Assembly (NCBI RefSeq): GCF_007993065.1
Contig: NZ_VOPL01000004.1
Coordinates: forward strand, 310,001-374,000
Length of the DNA: 64,000 nt
Direction: 5' to 3'
Source of the DNA: Paracoccus aurantiacus
GTDB taxonomy: Bacteria > Pseudomonadota > Alphaproteobacteria > Rhodobacterales > Rhodobacteraceae
Shown: piece after piece, positions 18,374 to 28,716 of the stretch
Layout of the letters: every line of letters starts with the position of its first letter
Numbering within the stretch: the stretch's first letter is position 1
The notes under the pieces: model-generated
What the model saw: the letters and a program-made list of their open reading frames with translations, nothing else
What the model was told of the DNA's origin: nothing
Databases searched by the model: none
Translations under genes and position numbers: made by a program

Positions 18374-19033
18374 ATGTCTGAACTGGCCGCCCAGGCAATT
18401 CCTCCCCAAATCGGCGACGTGCTGGAATCAATCCGACGCCTGATTTCTCAGGACGGCGCAGTACCTGATTTCGCGACGCCCATCCGGCGCACAGACGCAT
18501 CGGGTAAGGACCGCAGCGCGTTGATGCTGGGTCCGCAGGCCGAAAAGCTTCGAACAGTGATAGAGCGGGAACTTGAAGGCGTGGCATTTGCCGATGACCG
18601 CCTGATCCTGCGCCGTGCCGACATGCAGCATGACGGCGACGATTCTGTTGCGGCGAGCAGCGACAGCAACCATGCAGATCCGCAGCTGCCCGACGAAGCG
18701 GCGCTGCCAGACAGTCACGCCTGTCGCCAGACCGACACGACACCAATCCCCCACAGTCAGGAGAATGACATGATGCTCGCAGAAGTTTCCCGCACGACGC
18801 CACATCTCGATGCCGCAATCGCGCGGGTCGAGGGGTTCGATCTGTTCGCCGCCGAAGGCCCTGAAGAGGAAGAGGATCAGATGGCAGGCGGGAACGCGCT
18901 GCGCAACCTTGTCCGCGACGTGATCCGCCAGGAGCTTCAGGGCGAGATGGGTGATCGGATCAGCCGCAACCTGCGCCGTGCCATCCGCCAGGAAGTTACG
19001 GCAGCCATTTCGGCCGGGCTGAAAGGCGCCTGA
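18374..19033 (+). CDS. PopZ-like (DUF2497-type) protein
   Basis: A 219-residue acidic protein with two conserved ends and a low-complexity middle. The N terminus has 'IGDVLESIRRLISQD'. The C terminus has 'ALRNLVRDVIRQELQGEMGDRISRNLRRAIRQEV', the helical oligomerisation signature of PopZ-type polar organisers. The middle (about residues 65-155) is rich in Asp, Glu, Ser and Pro and probably disordered, as in PopZ. In Caulobacter PopZ builds a hub at the cell pole that holds the origin and regulators; the same job here is inference. It closes a PIMT-like, tolC, PopZ-like group. Confidence 0.65.
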   Translation: MSELAAQAIPPQIGDVLESIRRLISQDGAVPDFATPIRRTDASGKDRSALMLGPQAEKLRTVIERELEGVAFADDRLILRRADMQHDGDDSVAASSDSNHADPQLPDEAALPDSHACRQTDTTPIPHSQENDMMLAEVSRTTPHLDAAIARVEGFDLFAAEGPEEEEDQMAGGNALRNLVRDVIRQELQGEMGDRISRNLRRAIRQEVTAAISAGLKGA

Positions 19034-19052
19034 GCGTCATTGAGACACAGCC

Positions 19053-19088
19053 ACCCCGGCATGACCGCAATGCGGAAACTGCCGGGGT
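19053..19088. terminator. Hairpin between convergent genes
   Basis: A perfect 9-bp stem (19053-19061 with 19080-19088) encloses a second small stem. It lies between the convergent PopZ-like and nlpD genes. No U-tract is evident, so it may be a weak two-way terminator or mRNA 3'-end stabiliser. Confidence 0.5.
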
Positions 19089-19118
19089 CGCAATCAGATT
19101 TCGCGTGCTGATGCGGCC

Positions 19119-20090
19119 CTACAAGTAGCCTTCAGGGTTGACTGCTTCGAAACCTTTGCGCACCTCGAAATGAATTGCGCCCGAATTGCCGGCGGTGCCG
19201 ATTTTCTGCCCGGCCGACACCTGATCGCCTTTCTGGACCGACAGGTTTGCCATGCCCGCATAAACCGTCATCAGATCCCCGTCATGGCGGATCACGACGA
19301 TGGGGACACCATCGGTGTCGCGGGTAACTGCCGCGACACGCCCGCTGCCCGCCGCAGCGACAGTGCTGCCGGACGCTGCGGCGATGTCGATACCGTCATT
19401 GCTGCCCTTGCGGAATGTCCGCGTGATCGACCCGGCGACCGGCATCGTGAACTTGCCGCTGCCAGAAGCCGAGGTGCGCGTCGATCCAAGATCGGGCGTC
19501 GCGGGCTTGGCGACAGGGGTACTGCTTGGTGCGGTCTTTTCGTCTGGCAGCGGCTTCGCGGCCGATGGTGGCATCGGTGTCGGCGTGCCTTGACCCGGCG
19601 CGGAAGCATCGTTGCTGGCGGTGACGACGCGCGCTGGTATCTTCAGTGTCTGTCCGATGCGGATGGGCATTGCTGCATCAAGACCGTTTGCCGCCGCGAG
19701 CTCTTGCGCTGATACCCCGTATTTGCGCGCGATGGACCAACCTGTCTCGCCACTTTCGACTTTGTGAGTCGTCGCCGATACGGTTTTCTGCGTGGTGCTG
19801 GCGGTGGATTGGCTTGCCGCTGCGTTACCGGAGCCGGGCACGTCAGGCGCGGCGACACCTTGCCCCGCGAACGGGTCGGTTACGGTTCCACCCGTCGCCG
19901 CCGTGGTGCCGCCGGTTGCGGCACCAGGCATGCGCGGCATGCTCGTCGCGGTCGATGCCTGTGGCATCCGCGTCGCGATGCCGCCGCCGATTGATGCGAT
20001 GTCCTGCTGGACGACCGGGAAATTCTGGCAGCCGGCCAGAACTGCGGTCATCGACAGCATTGCCATGCTTCCAAGGATATTCCTGCTCAT
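19119..20090 (-). CDS. nlpD: NlpD-like LysM and degenerate M23 lipoprotein
   Basis: A 323-residue envelope protein with a lipobox ('AVLAGCQNF', lipidated Cys near 21), a Ser/Thr/Pro/Gly-rich linker, one LysM peptidoglycan-binding domain ('HKVESGETGWSIARKYGVSAQELAAANGL') and a C-terminal M23/LytM domain. The zinc ligands of active M23 peptidases are missing: HxGxD reads NDGID, the YAH motif reads YAG and HxH reads AIH. NlpD-type proteins do not cut the wall themselves but activate amidases for daughter-cell separation. The surE-pcm-nlpD order matches the classical arrangement. Confidence 0.9.
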   Translation of the reverse strand: MSRNILGSMAMLSMTAVLAGCQNFPVVQQDIASIGGGIATRMPQASTATSMPRMPGAATGGTTAATGGTVTDPFAGQGVAAPDVPGSGNAAASQSTASTTQKTVSATTHKVESGETGWSIARKYGVSAQELAAANGLDAAMPIRIGQTLKIPARVVTASNDASAPGQGTPTPMPPSAAKPLPDEKTAPSSTPVAKPATPDLGSTRTSASGSGKFTMPVAGSITRTFRKGSNDGIDIAAASGSTVAAAGSGRVAAVTRDTDGVPIVVIRHDGDLMTVYAGMANLSVQKGDQVSAGQKIGTAGNSGAIHFEVRKGFEAVNPEGYL

Positions 20091-20157
20091 CGCCTTTGCC
20101 CCGTCCTTTGCGACTGCCTGCGACCGTCTCTACGCATCCGGCCTGTCACAAGCGGGT

Positions 20158-20823
20158 TCAACCGGAACCCAACCCCTCAACAAGCGGCACAAAGCGAACC
20201 TGACGCAGTTCGTGATATTCAAAGCCTGTTTCTGTCCGGTTGACCCGGATCAATGTCTGCACTGCGTCGGACTGGCCGACCGGCACAACCATGATACCGC
20301 CGATTTTCAACTGCGCCAATAGCGGGCCGGGCGGATCTTCGGCCGCGGCGGTGACGATTATGCGATCAAAGGGTGCCTGCTCGGGCAGGCCGTAGCTGCC
20401 ATCGGCAAGCCGCACGGTGATATTGGACAGGCGCAAACGCTCAAAAAGTGTTTCCGCTTCGGTCACGAGACGGCGGTGCCGTTCGACGGTATAGACGCGC
20501 CGGCACAAACCCGAAAGCACCGCCGCCTGATAGCCCGATCCGGTCCCGATCTCCAGCACCGTATCGCGCGGCGCGGGGTTCAGCGCCTGTGTCATCAATC
20601 CCACGACCGACGGCTGGCTGATTGTCTGTCCGCACTGAATGGGCAGGGGCGTGTCGTCATAGGCGCGGTCTTCAAAATGGCCGCGCACGAATTCGCCCCG
20701 GTCGATCCGTTCCATCGCGGCGAGGACGCGGGGATCGGTCACCCCGTGCGACCGAAGCTGAAACAGAAAACGCATCTTGCGCTCTGCCAGATCCTCGGCA
20801 CCGTCTTCATTCTCATCGCTCAT
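20158..20823 (-). CDS. pcm: Protein-L-isoaspartate O-methyltransferase
   Basis: Pcm methylates isoaspartate in damaged proteins so that the normal bond can reform. The 221-residue product has the full family set: '[19 protein letters not shown]' at the substrate site, SAM-binding '[26 protein letters not shown]', and '[32 protein letters not shown]'. Its ATG overlaps the surE stop region by four bases. It is the canonical enzyme of the window, in contrast to the divergent homologue at 16303-16956. Confidence 0.95.
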   Translation of the reverse strand: MSDENEDGAEDLAERKMRFLFQLRSHGVTDPRVLAAMERIDRGEFVRGHFEDRAYDDTPLPIQCGQTISQPSVVGLMTQALNPAPRDTVLEIGTGSGYQAAVLSGLCRRVYTVERHRRLVTEAETLFERLRLSNITVRLADGSYGLPEQAPFDRIIVTAAAEDPPGPLLAQLKIGGIMVVPVGQSDAVQTLIRVNRTETGFEYHELRQVRFVPLVEGLGSG

Positions 20824-21611
20824 CCGTCAAGCGCCTTCTGCAGCGAACCAAGCGAAGCGTGGCAGGTCATATCAGCGCGCATCGGTGTCACCGTGACATG
20901 ACCTTCGAGGTTGAGCGCGACATCGCTGCCGGGTGTTGCCGGGCGGTCCTGCGGTGTGCCTCTGACCCATAGATAGCGCCGGCCGTTCGGCGCGACGAAC
21001 GGCTCGACCCCGAAGCCGGGACCGCTGCGGCGACCCTGCGCCGCGACACGCAGGCCCTTGACCTCTGCTGCCGGAACGGGTGGAAAGTTGACGTTATAGA
21101 ACAGCCGGAAATCCGCATCCGAGGTCCAGTCGGCGTGATCGAGCAGCCGCCTGACGATCGCGGCACCGTGCCGGCGCGCGGGTTCAAAGGGATCGGCCAT
21201 ATCACGCATCGCCGGGCCGAAATATTGCGACAGCGCAACGGCGGGAAGACCCTGCAATGCGGCCTCCATCGCGCCGCCGACGGTGCCGGAATAGACGGTA
21301 TTTTCACCGGAATTGTTTCCTGCATTCACGCCCGACAAGACCAGATCGGGCGGTGCGTCCTTCATGACATCGTAAACGGCCGCCAATACGCAATCGGCGG
21401 GGCTGCCCTCGGCGGCGAAGCGGCGCTCGTCAAGTCGCGCGACCATCGTCGGATGCGCGTATGAGATGCAATGCGCGACGCCCGACTGCTCGAACGCGGG
21501 GGCGACCACCCAGACCTCGCCACCCGGACCGGCAAGTTCTGCCGCGATCTCCTGTGCGACAACCAGCCCCGGTGCATTGATGCCGTCGTCATTGGTGATC
21601 AGAATCCGCAT
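20820..21611 (-). CDS. surE: 5'/3'-nucleotidase SurE
   Basis: SurE dephosphorylates nucleoside 5'- and 3'-monophosphates and is linked to stationary-phase survival. The 263-residue product begins with the metal-binding '[16 protein letters not shown]' (conserved Asp-Asp), and has '[11 protein letters not shown]', '[32 protein letters not shown]' and 'NVNFP'. AAAGGGA precedes the ATG. It is the first gene of the surE-pcm-nlpD transcript and is divergent from the TauE/SafE gene. Confidence 0.95.
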   Translation of the reverse strand: MRILITNDDGINAPGLVVAQEIAAELAGPGGEVWVVAPAFEQSGVAHCISYAHPTMVARLDERRFAAEGSPADCVLAAVYDVMKDAPPDLVLSGVNAGNNSGENTVYSGTVGGAMEAALQGLPAVALSQYFGPAMRDMADPFEPARRHGAAIVRRLLDHADWTSDADFRLFYNVNFPPVPAAEVKGLRVAAQGRRSGPGFGVEPFVAPNGRRYLWVRGTPQDRPATPGSDVALNLEGHVTVTPMRADMTCHASLGSLQKALDG

Positions 21612-21755
21612 GTCATCCCTTTGGCGCCGCTATGTCGTCAGTCCATGATTATCGCCCGCCGAGTCACGCGGCAACCCGCACATTTCTGCCAGAGCGCCTT
21701 TGACGACGGGCCCAGGAATTGGCTAGATGAGGTCAACACCCTACAGGCACCGCGC

Positions 21756-22667
21756 ATGCAGATCTATCTTCCCATTGCCGAGGTGGCGGTGAATGCCTTC
21801 ACCCTGATCGGACTTGGCGGAATCGTCGGGCTGATGAGCGGGATGTTTGGTGTCGGCGGCGGCTTCCTGATAACGCCCCTGCTGTTCTTCATCGGAATTC
21901 CCCCGGCGATTGCGGTTGCCACCGGCGCAAATCAGGTCGTGGCGTCATCGGTGTCTGGCGTGCTTGGACATGTGAAGCGCCGGTCGGTCGATTTCCGTAT
22001 GGGGACGATCCTGCTGATCGGCGGTCTGGTCGGTTCCGCCTTCGGGGTGCTGCTGTTCAACCTGTTGCGGCGGGTCGGGCAGGTCGATCTTGTCGTGCAG
22101 ATCAGCTATGTCGTGATGCTTGGAATTGTCGGCTCGATGATGCTTGCCGAAAGCCTGCGCGCGCTGCGCCGGACGCGGTCGGGAAAACGTTCGGTCCGGC
22201 GGCATCATGGCTGGATCCACGCGTTACCCTTCAAGATGAAGTTCCGCACCTCGGGCCTTTATCTCAGCGTGATCCCGCCGCTGGCGGTGGGGATGGTTGT
22301 GGGCATCCTCTCGGCGATGATGGGGGTTGGCGGCGGCTTCATCATGGTGCCGGCGATGATCTATCTGCTTGGCATGCCGACAAAGGTGGTGATCGGGACC
22401 TCGCTGTTTCAGATCACGTTCGTGACCGCCTTCACCACGCTGATGCATGCGGTCAGCTACAACACCGTCGATGTCATGCTGGCAGTCCTGCTGATCGTTG
22501 GCGGCGTGACCGGCGCACAGATCGGCGCTAATCTGGGCGCAAGGTTGCGTGCGGAACAGCTGCGTATTCTGCTGGCCCTTGTGGTGCTGGCGGTCTGCCT
22601 GAAGCTGGCGATGGACCTGGTCCTGCGGCCGGACAACCTTTATTCGCTGACGCCGGGCATCATATGA
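21756..22667 (+). CDS. Sulfite exporter TauE/SafE family membrane protein
   Basis: A 303-residue protein with about eight membrane segments in two related halves. Each half has the family loop: 'GMFGVGGGFLITPLLFFIGIPPAIAVATGANQ' in the first and 'AMMGVGGGFIMVPAMIYLLGMPTKVVIGTSLFQ' in the second. Members export sulfite, sulfoacetate or other organic anions; the substrate is unknown. The long open frame upstream covers surE antisense and was rejected. ATG at 21756 starts the first hydrophobic region. The stop overlaps the next start (ATGA), so it is coupled to the TIGR02186 gene. Confidence 0.9.
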   Translation: MQIYLPIAEVAVNAFTLIGLGGIVGLMSGMFGVGGGFLITPLLFFIGIPPAIAVATGANQVVASSVSGVLGHVKRRSVDFRMGTILLIGGLVGSAFGVLLFNLLRRVGQVDLVVQISYVVMLGIVGSMMLAESLRALRRTRSGKRSVRRHHGWIHALPFKMKFRTSGLYLSVIPPLAVGMVVGILSAMMGVGGGFIMVPAMIYLLGMPTKVVIGTSLFQITFVTAFTTLMHAVSYNTVDVMLAVLLIVGGVTGAQIGANLGARLRAEQLRILLALVVLAVCLKLAMDLVLRPDNLYSLTPGII

Positions 22668-23581
22668 GCGATGCCTCTCCTTCCCGAATGACGCGGCTGG
22701 CGTTTCTTCTTCTGGCCGCCGGTCTGGTCTGCGGTCCTGGCTGGGCGCAGGTCGAGACGCGCGGAAACGGCACCGAGGCGAGCCCGGTTGTCGAGGATGT
22801 GCCCCCGATCATGTCCTTTCCGTCGCCGCAGGCCGATCGCGGCATGCCGGGCGCGCCCGCACCGGAAGCGCCCGAGCAGGTGGTCGCGGGCATGTCCTCG
22901 GACGCGGTGTCGATCACGACGAATTTCGACGGATCGGAGATCCTGCTGTTCGGCGCTGTCAAGCGACAGGCGCCGGTGCCGTCGGGAAGCCTATTGCAGG
23001 TGATCGCGACCGTCGAAGGGCCGTCGCGCAGCGTCACGATTCGCCGCAAATCGCGTCGTTTCGGTATCTGGGTGAATACCGAAAGTGTCGTCGTGGGTGC
23101 GGCACCCAGCTTTTATGCCGTCGCCACGACCGCGCCGCTGCGGCTGATCCTTGATGCGGACGAGGATGCGATCTATCGCATATCCATCCCGACGGCGATG
23201 CGGGCCTTTGCGCGGCCGGTGAATGTCGATGATCCGGTCGATTTCACCGAGGCGATGATTGCGATGCGCATTGCCGAAGGGGCTTACCGGCTGGATGACG
23301 GCGCGGTCAAGCTGGTCGATGACACGCTGTTTCGCGCAAATATCCGGCTGCCGGCGAATCTCGTCGAAGGCACTTACAAGACGCGCATCTTCCTGCTTCG
23401 GCAGGGCAGGGTGATCGACAGCTATTCCGCCCCGCTGGAGGTGCGCAAGGTCGGCCTTGAGCGCTGGCTTTATCATCTCGCTTTCGCGCAGCCGCTGCTT
23501 TACGGGCTGATGTCGCTGCTGATCGCGGCGCTTGCAGGTTGGGGTGCTTCCGCTGCGTTCCGTGCCTTCCAGCGCGATTAG
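22664..23581 (+). CDS. TIGR02186 family membrane-anchored protein
   Basis: A 305-residue protein with a signal peptide ('LAFLLLAAGLVCGPGWAQ'), a large extracytoplasmic region, and one C-terminal membrane helix ('LYGLMSLLIAALAGWGASAAF'). It fits the TIGR02186 family, found next to TauE/SafE genes in Rhodobacteraceae; its role is unknown but probably linked to that exporter. Recognisable parts include 'TNFDGSEILLFGAV' and 'GTYKTRIFLLRQGRVIDSYSAPLEVRKVGLERW'. Start and stop codons overlap the preceding gene by 4 bp. Confidence 0.85.
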   Translation: MSDASPSRMTRLAFLLLAAGLVCGPGWAQVETRGNGTEASPVVEDVPPIMSFPSPQADRGMPGAPAPEAPEQVVAGMSSDAVSITTNFDGSEILLFGAVKRQAPVPSGSLLQVIATVEGPSRSVTIRRKSRRFGIWVNTESVVVGAAPSFYAVATTAPLRLILDADEDAIYRISIPTAMRAFARPVNVDDPVDFTEAMIAMRIAEGAYRLDDGAVKLVDDTLFRANIRLPANLVEGTYKTRIFLLRQGRVIDSYSAPLEVRKVGLERWLYHLAFAQPLLYGLMSLLIAALAGWGASAAFRAFQRD

Positions 23582-23622
23582 CACGGCTTGCGGGCGGTAC
23601 GCGGAGCGGGCTAGATCAGGGC

Positions 23623-25358
<1,736 letters not shown>

Positions 25359-25362
<4 letters not shown>

Positions 25363-26087
25363 CCAAGCGTCGCCTTTTACGCGTGACCGGCCCGGATCGT
25401 GTGGATTTCCTGCAGGGTGTGGTGACCAATGACGTGCGCCGTGCGCCGGTCTATGCCGCGCTGCTGACCCCTCAGGGCAAATATCTGGCCGATTTCTTCA
25501 TAATCCCGGACGGTGAGGATGCGCTGCTGCTGGACGTATCGGCGGATCAGTCGGACGACCTTCAGCGCCGTCTGAGCATGTACAAGCTGCGCGCCAAGGT
25601 CGAGATCGCGGCTGACGGGCGCGGGGTAACGCGCGGCACGGGGCCCGCGCCGGATGGCGCTATTTCCGATCCTCGGGGCCCTGCGCTTGGCTGGCGCGGC
25701 TACGGGGTCGGCCACGATGATGGCAGCGACTGGGATGCGATCCGGGTCGAGAACCTGGTCCCCGAGGCTGGAATCGAACTGGTCCCGAATGACAGCTTCA
25801 TCCTTGAAATGGGGTTCGAGCGTCTGCACGGCGTCGATTTCCGCAAGGGGTGCTATGTCGGGCAAGAGGTGACAGCCCGGATGAAACACAAAACCGAGCT
25901 GCGCAAGGGCCTCGCCCGTGTCGTCATCGACGGCGAGGTCGCACCCGGTACCGCAATATTGCTGCCCGACGGACGAGAGGCGGGCACGATCCACACGCAG
26001 TCCGGCGGGCGCGCGATCGCCTATCTTCGCTTCGATCGTATCGGGCCGGGCATGACTGCCGGGGGCGTGCCGGTCGCGGCTGAATGA
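25359..26087 (+). CDS. ygfZ: YgfZ/GcvT-like folate-binding protein (Fe-S cluster assembly factor)
   Basis: A 242-residue member of the YgfZ/IBA57 family, which uses folate in repair or assembly of some 4Fe-4S proteins. The diagnostic motif K-G-C-Y-x-G-Q-E is present as 'FRKGCYVGQEVTARMKHK' near residues 165-182, and the N terminus 'LLRVTGPDRVDFLQGVVTNDV' is typical. It is coupled by 4-bp overlaps to the ABC exporter before and dinB after. Function in the operon is otherwise unrelated to transport as far as can be seen. Confidence 0.92.
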
Positions 26088-27166
26088 GCGCGGGCGAGGA
26101 ACCTCGCCGCATCGTCCATATCGACATGGACGCCTTCTATGCCTCGGTCGAACAGCGTGACAATCCCGACCTGCGCGGCAAGCCGGTGGCGGTCGGGGGC
26201 GCCAGCAAACGCGGCGTGGTCGCAGCCGCCAGCTATGAGGCGCGGCGCTTTGGCGTGCGCTCGGCGATGCCTTCCGTCACAGCGTCGCGGCGCTGCCCGG
26301 ACCTGATCTTCGTGAAGCCGAGATTTGACGTCTACCGCGCGGTCAGCGCCCAGATACGAGAGATTTTTGCGCGCTATACGCCATTGATCGAACCTCTTTC
26401 ACTGGACGAGGCCTATCTGGATCTGACCGGCCGGTTGCGCGCGGGCATGACGGCCACGGCGACCGCCGCCGAGATTCGTGCCGCAATCCTTGCCGAAACG
26501 GGCCTCACGGCCAGTGCCGGCATCAGCTATTGCAAGTTCCTTGCCAAGGTAGCCTCGGATCAGAGGAAACCGAATGGCCAGTTCGTCATCCCGCCCGAAC
26601 AAGGGGCGGTTTTCATCGCAAGCCTGCCGGTCGGCAGGTTCCACGGCGTCGGGCCAGCGACCGCCGCCAAGATGAAGCGCCTCGGGATCGAGACGGGCGC
26701 CGATCTGCGCGCGCAGAGCCTGGAATTTCTTCAGGCACGTTTCGGCAAATCTGGCCGCTGGTATCACGATATTTCGCGCGGGATCGACCGGCGCGAGGTT
26801 CGTGCAGACCGCATCCGCAAATCCATCGGTGCGGAAAACACTTACTTTGACGACCTTCACGACCTGTCCGCAGGGCAGGAGGCGCTTGCCCCGCTGGCCG
26901 CGAAGGTCTGGCGCCATGCAGAGCGCGCCGCGGCGCGGGGCCGGACAGTGACCCTGAAGGTGAAGTATACGGATTTTCACCAGATCACACGCGCCCATTC
27001 CCTGCACCGCCCGGTCATGAACGAGGCAGAACTGCTTGAAATCGGGCAGGCCCTGCTTGCTGGTGTGATGCCTGATCCGCGCGGTGTGCGCCTTTTGGGC
27101 ATCACACTGTCAGGATTCGGGCAAAAAGATAATATGTTCGAGGGACAGCTTGATTTATTTGAATGA
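26084..27166 (+). CDS. dinB: DNA polymerase IV
   Basis: A Y-family translesion polymerase, 360 residues. Palm motifs carry the catalytic acids: 'IVHIDMDAFYASVEQRDNPDL' at the N terminus and 'EPLSLDEAYLDLT' near residue 105. 'SAGISYCKFLAKVASDQRKPNGQFVI', the helix-hairpin-helix 'FHGVGPATAAKMKRLGIETGADL' and a little-finger domain follow. The C terminus 'QLDLFE' fits the beta-clamp binding consensus (QLxLF). No LexA-type box is evident because the gene is embedded in the coupled run; expression should follow ygfZ. Confidence 0.94.
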   Translation: MSAGEEPRRIVHIDMDAFYASVEQRDNPDLRGKPVAVGGASKRGVVAAASYEARRFGVRSAMPSVTASRRCPDLIFVKPRFDVYRAVSAQIREIFARYTPLIEPLSLDEAYLDLTGRLRAGMTATATAAEIRAAILAETGLTASAGISYCKFLAKVASDQRKPNGQFVIPPEQGAVFIASLPVGRFHGVGPATAAKMKRLGIETGADLRAQSLEFLQARFGKSGRWYHDISRGIDRREVRADRIRKSIGAENTYFDDLHDLSAGQEALAPLAAKVWRHAERAAARGRTVTLKVKYTDFHQITRAHSLHRPVMNEAELLEIGQALLAGVMPDPRGVRLLGITLSGFGQKDNMFEGQLDLFE

Positions 27167-27268
27167 ATTATCACATGGTTTGCAACCGGCAGTGCTCTGC
27201 GGCGTTTAAACTGCATGGATTCGAGAGTTCTGGTGTCTAGCTATGCGTTTGTTGCATGGCTGTAATGA

Positions 27269-27283
27269 GGTTAGCGCTATACC
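27269..27283 (+). promoter_or_regulatory. LacI-type operator-like palindrome before the DUF6280 gene
   Basis: The core TAGCGCTA at 27272-27279 is a perfect palindrome inside a GGT...ACC frame. It resembles the two sites before the aldolase gene. It lies about 105 bp before the DUF6280 start in an otherwise featureless 220-bp gap. The match is suggestive only. Confidence 0.3.
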
Positions 27284-27388
27284 GAATCAGGTATGCGATG
27301 CGTTAGACAGTTCCACCACCCAGAATCAAGTCCGGGATAACTAGCGCCCCAATCGGGCGATGATACATTTTTGGTCAGGACGGTAAAG

Positions 27389-27709
27389 ATGCGTGATTTC
27401 GTAGATGGATCTGCATTCAACTTTGAACAAGGTCAGCGCGCCCGCAAGTTGTTTGCGGCCGTGGTTCTTGCTGCACTTGATGATGCCATTGCTGACGACA
27501 AGAAATACGGCAACGGGCCGGAACAGATCGCCCGCTGGGCACGCTCGCGCGATGGGCGCGAGGTGCTGTCCTGCGCCGGCATTGACCCGAACGAGCGTGT
27601 CGTGAAGGGACTGATGGAATTCGTCTCCAAAGGGGTGCGGACCTCTGTCGCGCTGTCCCGCGAGGAAAGCGAGCGTCGTCAGGCTGCCGAGGATGCGGAA
27701 GCGGCATAG
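27389..27709 (+). CDS. DUF6280 family protein
   Basis: A 106-residue cytoplasmic protein that I recognise as a small conserved Rhodobacteraceae family (DUF6280); function unknown. The sequence starts 'MRDFVDGSAFNFEQGQRARKLFAAVVLAALDDAIADDKKYG' and has a well-kept core 'QIARWARSRDGREVLSCAGIDPNERVV'. It contains no membrane segment and is mostly predicted helix. The ATG at 27389 has AGGA eight bases upstream. It is monocistronic, with a strong terminator right after it. Confidence 0.75.
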   Translation: MRDFVDGSAFNFEQGQRARKLFAAVVLAALDDAIADDKKYGNGPEQIARWARSRDGREVLSCAGIDPNERVVKGLMEFVSKGVRTSVALSREESERRQAAEDAEAA

Positions 27710-27735
27710 GCCGCAAATCTCCTCGACGGAACAGC

Positions 27736-27764
27736 AAAGCGCCGCCTTTCAGGGCGGCGCTTTT
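27736..27764. terminator. Two-way intrinsic terminator
   Basis: A perfect 11-bp stem (27736-27746 with 27753-27763), GC-rich inside and with A/T ends that give a U-tract on either strand. It lies between the convergent DUF6280 and sugar-kinase genes and should serve both. Confidence 0.88.
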
Positions 27765-27782
27765 GTTTCATGCGTATGCTTT

Positions 27783-28694
27783 TCAGTCCAGCTCACGACG
27801 CCAGGGCGGGTTCGCGCCGGGGCGCGATACCGTGATGGCTGCTGCGCGCGCCGCAAGTTCCAGCGCCGCGCGGATATACTCCTCGGTGATCGCGTCAAGC
27901 CCGTCCTTGCTGAGCGAGCCGGTTTCCGCAAGCGAGGTCAGGATGCCAGCATTGAAGGTGTCGCCGGCGCCGATCGTGTCAGCGACCTCGACCTTGCGCG
28001 CCGGGTGATTGAAGCTTCCCGAGGCGTGGATCGCGGTCGATCCGTCCGAACCATGGGTGCGCAGGATAAGCTTCGGGCCAAGATCCAGAAGCCGCGCCGC
28101 GGTATCTCCCGGTGCGGCGTCGGGAAACAGCCACGCTGCATCCTCATCCGAAATCTTCACGATATCGGCGATATGAAGCAAACGACTGTAGCGTTCGCGT
28201 ATGGCGCGCTCATCATTCACAAGTCCCGGACGGATGTTCAGATCGACCGACACGACCTTGCCGGATTCCGATGCGCGATGCGCGATTTCCTCGACCGCGC
28301 CGCCGCACGGGTCCTGAATAAGGCTGATGCCGCCGATGAACAGCGCACCAAGCTCTTCCGGCAAGGCGGGCAGGGCCGCGGATTCAAACATGCGCCCGGC
28401 AGTGCCATCGTCATAGAAGCTGTAGGTTGCATTGCCATTGTTCAGGAAAACCAATGCCAGTGTCGTGGGCCTGTGGCTGGACGGGCTAAGCGACAGGTCG
28501 ACGCCCGCCTCCTCCAGCGGGCCGCGCAGCATGTCGCCGAACGCGTCCTGCGACAGCGGCCAGAGATAGGATGTTTGGGCACCGAGACGGCCAAGCGCAA
28601 TAGCGGTATTGTAGACCGAGCCACCCGGCAGGGGACGATACATGCCGTTTTCGGGCACCATGTCGATCAGCGATTCACCGCAGCACAGAATCAT
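27783..28694 (-). CDS. PfkB family carbohydrate kinase (fructokinase-like)
   Basis: A 303-residue ribokinase-type sugar kinase. It starts 'MILCCGESLIDMVPENGMYRPLPGGSVYNTAIALGRLG', has a substrate lid, and carries the PfkB signature with the catalytic Asp in 'VEVADTIGAGDTFNAGILTSL' near residue 250. Fructose is the likely substrate by similarity to bacterial fructokinases, but this is inference. The ATG at 28694 was chosen; the frame runs further upstream into the zinc-ribbon gene without conserved sequence. It is 22 bp behind the zinc-ribbon gene, so it may be read from the same transcript. Confidence 0.87.
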   Translation of the reverse strand: MILCCGESLIDMVPENGMYRPLPGGSVYNTAIALGRLGAQTSYLWPLSQDAFGDMLRGPLEEAGVDLSLSPSSHRPTTLALVFLNNGNATYSFYDDGTAGRMFESAALPALPEELGALFIGGISLIQDPCGGAVEEIAHRASESGKVVSVDLNIRPGLVNDERAIRERYSRLLHIADIVKISDEDAAWLFPDAAPGDTAARLLDLGPKLILRTHGSDGSTAIHASGSFNHPARKVEVADTIGAGDTFNAGILTSLAETGSLSKDGLDAITEEYIRAALELAARAAAITVSRPGANPPWRRELD

Positions 28695-28716
28695 GGACGT
28701 CTCTCCCCCAAAATCG

